Shown here: positions 63,901 through 64,000 of the stretch, in pieces | Layout of the letters: each line of letters starts with the position of its first letter | Numbering within the stretch: the stretch's first letter is position 1 | Source: Aquamicrobium lusatiense | GTDB lineage: Bacteria; Pseudomonadota; Alphaproteobacteria; Rhizobiales; Rhizobiaceae | Reading direction: 5' to 3' | Length of the DNA: 64,000 nucleotides | Assembly (NCBI RefSeq): GCF_014201615.1 | Contig: NZ_JACHEU010000007.1 | Location: 6,114-70,113 of the forward strand | Translations under genes and position numbers: made by a program | The notes under the pieces: generated by a model | Told to the model about the DNA's origin: nothing | Database searches by the model: none | What the model saw: the letters and a program-made list of their open reading frames with translations, nothing else

Positions 63901-64000
63901 ATGTCCACCTCCGGCGAGAACCTTCGCATTGATCCGGACCGTTTGTGGGATTCGCTGATGGAGATGGCGAAGGTTGGTCCCGGCATTGCGGGCGGCAACA
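63901..64000 (+). CDS. M20-type hydantoinase/carbamoylase amidohydrolase, 5' end only
   Basis: Only the first 33 codons are in the window (MSTSGENLRIDPDRLWDSLM, then EMAKVGPGIAGG). The DRLWDSLMEMAK-type start is that of zinc-dependent M20 amidases that hydrolyse N-carbamoyl-beta-alanine, N-carbamoyl amino acids or allantoate. With the dihydropyrimidinase it would complete ring opening and decarbamoylation. It is the next gene after the F420-dependent oxidoreductase (about 108 bases), in the same direction. The gene continues past 64000. Confidence 0.78.
   Translation, partial: MSTSGENLRIDPDRLWDSLMEMAKVGPGIAGGN

Noticed and set aside
1..64000. CRISPR array
   Set aside because: No regularly spaced repeats were seen; the repeats found are single inverted or direct pairs.

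Overview
The window looks like part of a secondary replicon (plasmid or chromid) of an alphaproteobacterium, most likely in the Rhizobiales/Hyphomicrobiales. The evidence is a complete repABC replication and partition operon (52141 to 48516, minus strand) with an antisense RNA locus and parS-like palindromes, high G+C coding sequence, many ABC transporters each linked to a catabolic operon, and LysR/LacI-type control. No rRNA gene, complete tRNA gene or CRISPR array was seen.

Layout. (1) 40-5205: a taurine/nitrate-type ABC transporter behind an aldehyde dehydrogenase, with a divergent LysR regulator. (2) 5206-5590: fused relics of IS481 and IS6 transposases. (3) 5777-13192: a polyol/sugar ABC transporter (smoEFGK-like) in one operon with an amidase and a gluconokinase, facing a LacI-type regulator across a palindromic operator. 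(4) 13707-29538: an aromatic-acid island. One ten-gene operon carries an isochorismatase-like hydrolase, an NTF2-like protein, a GalA/DesB-type extradiol dioxygenase, a branched-chain-type ABC transporter, a creatininase-like protein and a LigF-like glutathione transferase. It is followed by pobA and galBCD genes and by two unusual LysR regulators with duplicated HTH domains. Together these would take 4-hydroxybenzoate, protocatechuate or gallate to pyruvate and oxaloacetate. (5) 30000-48250: accessory DNA between two IS5-family relics. It holds an MFS/aldo-keto reductase/LysR set, a 1464-residue NACHT-like NTPase with a C-terminal PD-(D/E)XK nuclease, a membrane protein, a large serine recombinase, and a repair-like cassette (endonuclease III-like protein plus a PHP-UvrD fusion) between short direct repeats. 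(6) 48516-52339: repABC. (7) 52748-64000: pyrimidine/hydantoin catabolism (RutR-like regulator, dihydropyrimidinase, NCS1 permease, start of an M20 carbamoylase) wrapped around a complete coenzyme F420 operon (cofG, cofH, cofD, fused cofC-cofE, npdG) and an F420-dependent LLM oxidoreductase.

The strongest candidates for an undescribed system are an F420H2-linked pyrimidine or hydantoin pathway in region 7, in which the LLM enzyme may replace dihydropyrimidine dehydrogenase, and the NACHT-nuclease protein of region 5, whose domain order is unusual for an anti-phage STAND protein. A third is the PobA whose active-site Thr294 position is Ala, next to a gallate-type dioxygenase.
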